NCBI GenBank assembly: GCA_030248225.1
Contig: JASANE010019190.1
Coordinates: 62,001 to 126,000 of the forward strand
Length of the DNA: 64,000 bases
Reading direction: 5' to 3'
Source: Trileptium ribeirensis
Lineage: Eukaryota; Nematoda; Enoplea; Enoplida; Thoracostomopsidae
The notes under the pieces are model-generated. The model was given only the letters and a program-made list of their open reading frames with translations, was not told the DNA's origin and made no database searches. Positions 60,340 through 64,000 of the stretch are shown here, piece by piece. Every line of letters starts with the position of its first letter. Positions within the stretch are counted from its first letter, which is position 1. A program made the position numbers and the translations under genes.

Positions 60340-61245
60340 CCGGTATTCGGGAGCAGAATGAGCTCCGGCGAAAGTGCAGAATGGATCCCAGTAATCGGGC
60401 TACAATTCGCTTGTAGAGTTGAAGGGCTCAAAATCGGGAGTAGCGGAGGCAGCTGGAACGGCAGGGGCATAAGATGAAGTTCCTGGTTTCGTTTTGGCAG
60501 CAATTCCGTCAGCGAGTTTCGTCAGAACTTTCTTCAGAACTTGGTTTTGCCGCTCTGTTTGTTGTTGTTGCTGGGCCAATTGTTGTTGCAGCAATTCAGT
60601 CAGCTTGGTGGTGCCCGATATTGTGAACGATCTTGATCAATCCGTTTGACGAGGCATAGACGCTTCACCAATCCTTTGAAATCGCAGTGTTGAACCAAGA
60701 TCCTACTCAGGGAGCCAGTAAACCCCTGTTGTATTCTTAGGAAGAAAGCAAAAGAAAACCAACGGGATTTGAAAGAAACCCTTTATTGAAAACCAAAAGT
60801 AAAAGAAATAGTAAACGAAAAAGGTTGACAGCGGTAAAGAAAACATTGAAGACTGGGAGACCTAGGCAACTTCGAACTTTATATAGTCTCCGAAGATCAT
60901 TCTGGAATATTCCAATCAATGACGTATTGTTCTCGTCATTTGTGGATAACGAAATACATAGCTAGTGAGTTGCAGAAAACTCCACTAGCTTCGTGCAAGT
61001 TCGTCTCTACGTATATATGTAGCGTTGGAGTGTCGCCACGACAGTTTGAAGCACCCAAAAAATTTCTGAGAAGATTATTTTTAACGAATATTTGATGACA
61101 TCTAGTGAAATTTAAATATAGTTCATGATGTGTTTATTTTAAAGACATTATTGTCAAGACAGTACGCTATTTACACAGAAACCTGCTATAAAAGCCTTAT
61201 TACCTATTGCTTTAGCAAATATTCACAACTAAAATATCAGTATTA

Positions 61246-61752
61246 GGCGGTGGTTACGTTATAAATCGCCCGCCATGTGGAAGTTTTCTACGTACAGCCT
61301 GCGTAACACCGTTAACGATATATTGTACAGGACACCGTCACTATATTCTAAGCAATTATGTATAGTGTTTCGAACACCATAAACCTTTGGTCGAGGACAT
61401 CGTGACATCCTATCTAGCTGTGGTGACAGCTTTTTGAAAAGATGCTTTGTAGTTTTTACGTTGTGTTAATGAGTCTGTACACTGCAAGATTTATCCATGC
61501 ATTTGCCATGCAAGGCGCTAAACAGTATTGTACAGTAGTTATTTGGCTTAAATATTTTGAAATTTCACTTAGCTATTTTTCCGCCTATTTTTAAACTATT
61601 CACACGAAGGGTGTCGAATACACCATAGTGTATTGTACATAGTGTTCGTGACACCATTCTTTGTGCTGCAAAGGATATCATTCCAACTACCATACACCAC
61701 AGTGTGTTCGTGATCGCACAGGATGGCGGGGAGTTTATAACGTTAACGCCGC
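61246..61752. mobile_element. 510-bp MITE, mirror copy
   Basis: Reverse complement of 37571-38080, with ends GGCGGTGGTTACGTTATAAA and, inverted, GCGGCGTTAACGTTATAAAC. In this copy the two ends match each other better than in the left arm. Confidence 0.7.
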
Positions 61753-63219
61753 ATTAATGCTTTCAATTTGTCATTTTTCAACTGTCAGATTAGCATCAGT
61801 TCAAATGGTCATAGCTGACCAGTTTGACGACTGAACTGTTTCATCTACTGACCCTTGATCTCGGTCCAGGTTGAAAACACTTGCTAGTCTCACTTATATG
61901 GTGTGGTCAGCTACAACGGGTAGGTAGGAGGACATTTCGTGGTTAGCACTATGAGTCTAAGTATTTGTAAATTTAGCAATATGCCAAACCTGTAGTCTAC
62001 ATATGACGTTTTCACAATTCTTTCAGCCCCATTCAGGATGAGAGACCTAAAACGTTATATCTTTAAAAAACGAACAGCTTACTGCAGGGGCTTCTAATGA
62101 TGGCAGTCCTCGCCCCCTCCCAACCCGACTTAATGTTAGGTTTAGTAATAAAGACCTTTCGCTTAGGCTTAAGCATAATAGTATATATATCGAGGACAAC
62201 ATAGTGCATATAACTTGCGTCTTTCGACTTGGCAATGGCTCTTGTTTCATTGTCATCGATGCAGATTACATTTTATGTATCGAGATAAGCAAATAAAGCA
62301 CTTATTTGGAAACGGCAATGAACACCACAAACTATATAGGACCAAACGCACAAGAACTTTACTGACATTGCAAACTCCTGATTAGAAGCTAGCATTCCCG
62401 GACATCCTCCTGCAAAGTACCATCTTTTAACGGATGACATGTGGATTTTTACGTACTAGAGTCTACAGGCACCCTGGGTCATTATTTTTGACGTTATTCG
62501 GGACCATCAAGGCACAGAATGTTGCTTAGTTTTTCAATGAATGAAAGACGTTGACACGTGTCGTCATTTAGTAAAAGCTAGCTATAGCTTACTGTGCAGA
62601 TTTATACAGTAACTACTGAGTTCTTCATTTTCCAACACTTTAGTTTTCGGGGAAAAATCGCTTAACACCGATTTTGGTCAAAAAACTGTATATAATTTAT
62701 AACTATTATCCACTTTGTTACCTAATGTGCTGCGCGTCGATTACTATAAAACGCACAGGGATGTAATAAGAATGAAATAACGACGAATAACCAATGGGTC
62801 AATGTAAAGCTTGAGATGCGTAAGTTAAATACAGACTGTACCGTTTTCTATATAGCTGAGCCTTAGTGTAAACTGTATTAATTCCATGAGCCTTATACTA
62901 AGCCTAATCCTGGGGGTTCTTTTCACTACGCTGTTATTTGTAGCCATATAACGTACGATCTCCAAACGTGACATCGACCAAAATCATAATATATTTAATA
63001 GTGAAATATCCACATGTGTCAGTATTTGCATTGGGAGAAATATATATATGTGTGAATAATGCGAGCTTTCGCGATTATAATGATCAATTGTAACCCTTTC
63101 GTTCGTATTTTGACACATTTGCCACAACGTCAATTGTGTGGTCAGTTCATTGCTGAGTTGGTCGTCCGGCGTGCGTTTGTACGTATGTTGTTCTTCGTTC
63201 GCGCTGAGAGGTTTCTGAA
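61753..63219. other. Non-coding mirror of 36.1-37.6 kb
   Basis: No gene in either arm. It contains TTAGGCTTAAGC and ACTAAGCCTAATCC words like the interior of the hAT-like MITE, so parts may be decayed MITEs. Confidence 0.4.
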
Positions 63220-63300
63220 ATAGCGTAGTGGCTAGCGTACAAAACTCGCACCCGAGCAACCTAGGTTCAATCCGCGGTCGGACCAGAAGTTGGTTCATGT
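63220..63300 (+). repeat. tRNA-derived SINE head, mirror copy
   Basis: ATAGCGTAGTGGCTAGCGTA (A box) and GGTTCAATCC (B box) in plus-strand orientation; the equivalent of 35990-36080. Confidence 0.65.
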
Positions 63301-63561
63301 TTGTGCAAGCTACTCTTTGGCTTAAGAAGGAAAGAGTTAAAGACAGTTGAGGTTAAAAAAGTTTGGTTGCGATAAGTAATATATATGTTTGCGGCACACG
63401 TTCTGCAATAAAACTATGCATCTTCATAACTGATAAGCACTTTTATCCAGCTAATAAGGGGAATTATTAAAATTGGCAAACAATGCAAAATAAACATGAA
63501 ACATAAAAATCAATATTAGGACTGAAATAATTCACAAAAAACAGGTGTTATATATACAAAC

Positions 63562-63680
63562 CTGAGGTATGACATGTAACCAATCCTGATTTACGTCACA
63601 TTCCGACCAGCCCTTATTGTGTGGACAACAAAATTGAAACATCAAGCACCAGAGAGCGAAGCCGACAAATATACACAGAA
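63562..63680 (-). CDS. Mirror copy of membrane-protein exon B (right arm)
   Basis: 119 bp, with splice sites and reading frame intact, in the reverse orientation of 35610-35728. Exon A, if present, would be beyond the right edge of the window. Confidence 0.6.
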
Positions 63681-64000
63681 CTAAAAATAAACTTAAGGTC
63701 GTTCACTTATGGAATTGCTCATTATTCGTTCTTGGAATTATAAGTACGATCAGAACACCGTTACAAAGAGCTGGACAAATATGTCCTTGAGTCGGGATTA
63801 ATGAGAAATTACCATTTCAGTGTGAGATATGGGCTAGTAACAATTAATTCAGTAGCTGATAGATGTCATGATTTCCCGTTTTACTGCTCGTATTGGTTCC
63901 TGATAGAGCGTTTATTTATTTTAGAGACGTTTTGATCATTTTTCACTGTCCTAGATCTTATAAGCTTTATAGCGATATAAAACCTCTCGTTGCAAATGTA

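Larger units (their letters stand above)
56880..61043 (-). mobile_element. Ty3/gypsy-type LTR retrotransposon, defective (right-arm copy)
   Basis: Mirror copy of 38285-42484, with GTTTG duplicated at 56875-56879 and 61044-61048. LTRs are 60727-61043 (5') and 56880-57196 (3'), both 317 bp. Gag (59935-60339), protease-like (59193-59564) and RT (58481-59192) frames are cleaner than in the left copy, while the integrase and C-terminal tail (57200-58270) are more broken. The same missing RNase H, the same stops and the same GGATGGAT duplication occur. Confidence 0.92.
49826..64000 (-). repeat. Giant palindrome, right arm, continues past the window
   Basis: This is the reverse complement of 35290-49643 with scattered single-base changes and indels, many in homopolymers. 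Similarity is very high over long stretches, such as the gag region near 60.0-60.3 kb. It is clearly lower close to the axis, for example 50.1-50.5 kb against 49.0-49.3 kb. The arm is still paired at the last base of the window. Confidence 0.95.

Noticed and set aside
38285..61043. Two independent insertions of the LTR retrotransposon
   Set aside because: Both copies have the same target duplication, flanks, stops and internal deletion, so they are one insertion seen in both arms of the palindrome.
1..64000. CRISPR array or bacterial operon
   Set aside because: No direct-repeat/spacer structure was found, and spliced genes show the DNA is eukaryotic.

Overview
This is invertebrate animal nuclear DNA. 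It contains interrupted genes with GT-AG introns, a complete CRIPT gene, tRNA-derived SINE heads, a CR1/L2-type LINE relic, Ty3/gypsy sequence and many small inverted-repeat transposons. Nothing in it fixes the phylum. Intergenic DNA is AT-rich and dominated by repeats.

Region 1 (about 1.2-9.2 kb) is a compact virus-like locus with two divergent arms. On the minus strand are a YqaJ/lambda-type exonuclease, a Cys-containing protein of unknown function, a one-pass membrane protein and several small unknown frames. On the plus strand is a long protein-primed-type family B DNA polymerase. It has N-terminal C2H2 fingers, an OTU-like block and a Vsr-like nuclease insertion, and is interrupted by one spliceosomal intron. 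The polymerase carries several frameshifts, a stop and a truncated exonuclease domain. The locus therefore looks like a decayed endogenous virus or Polinton/adintovirus-like element.

Region 2 (9.2-16.1 kb) is mostly non-coding: a hairpin, a short tandem array, a hAT-like MITE, a decayed retroelement integrase and a purine-rich minisatellite. Region 3 (16.1-21.7 kb) is the CRIPT gene, four coding exons all joined in phase. Its introns hold a Tc1-like MITE and a 136-bp tandem array. Region 4 (21.7-33.4 kb) has MITEs, a foldback element of about 930 bp, a LINE C-terminal relic and tandem duplications. Region 5 (33.4-44.3 kb) holds exons of an unrecognised multi-pass membrane protein ending in a PPxY-containing tail.

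Region 6 (about 35.3-64.0 kb) is one giant inverted repeat. Each visible arm exceeds 14 kb and the axis lies in a 182-bp Tc1-like MITE near 49.73 kb. Both arms carry the same LTR retrotransposon with identical 5-bp target duplications, a 162-bp satellite split by a hAT-like MITE, the last two exons of the membrane-protein gene, SINEs and a perfect hairpin. The right arm runs off the window end. The arms differ by scattered substitutions and indels. In the retroelement's gag and RT region the right arm reads better; near the axis the left arm reads better. This pattern leaves open both a real inverted duplication and a long-read fold-back or mis-polished assembly artefact.
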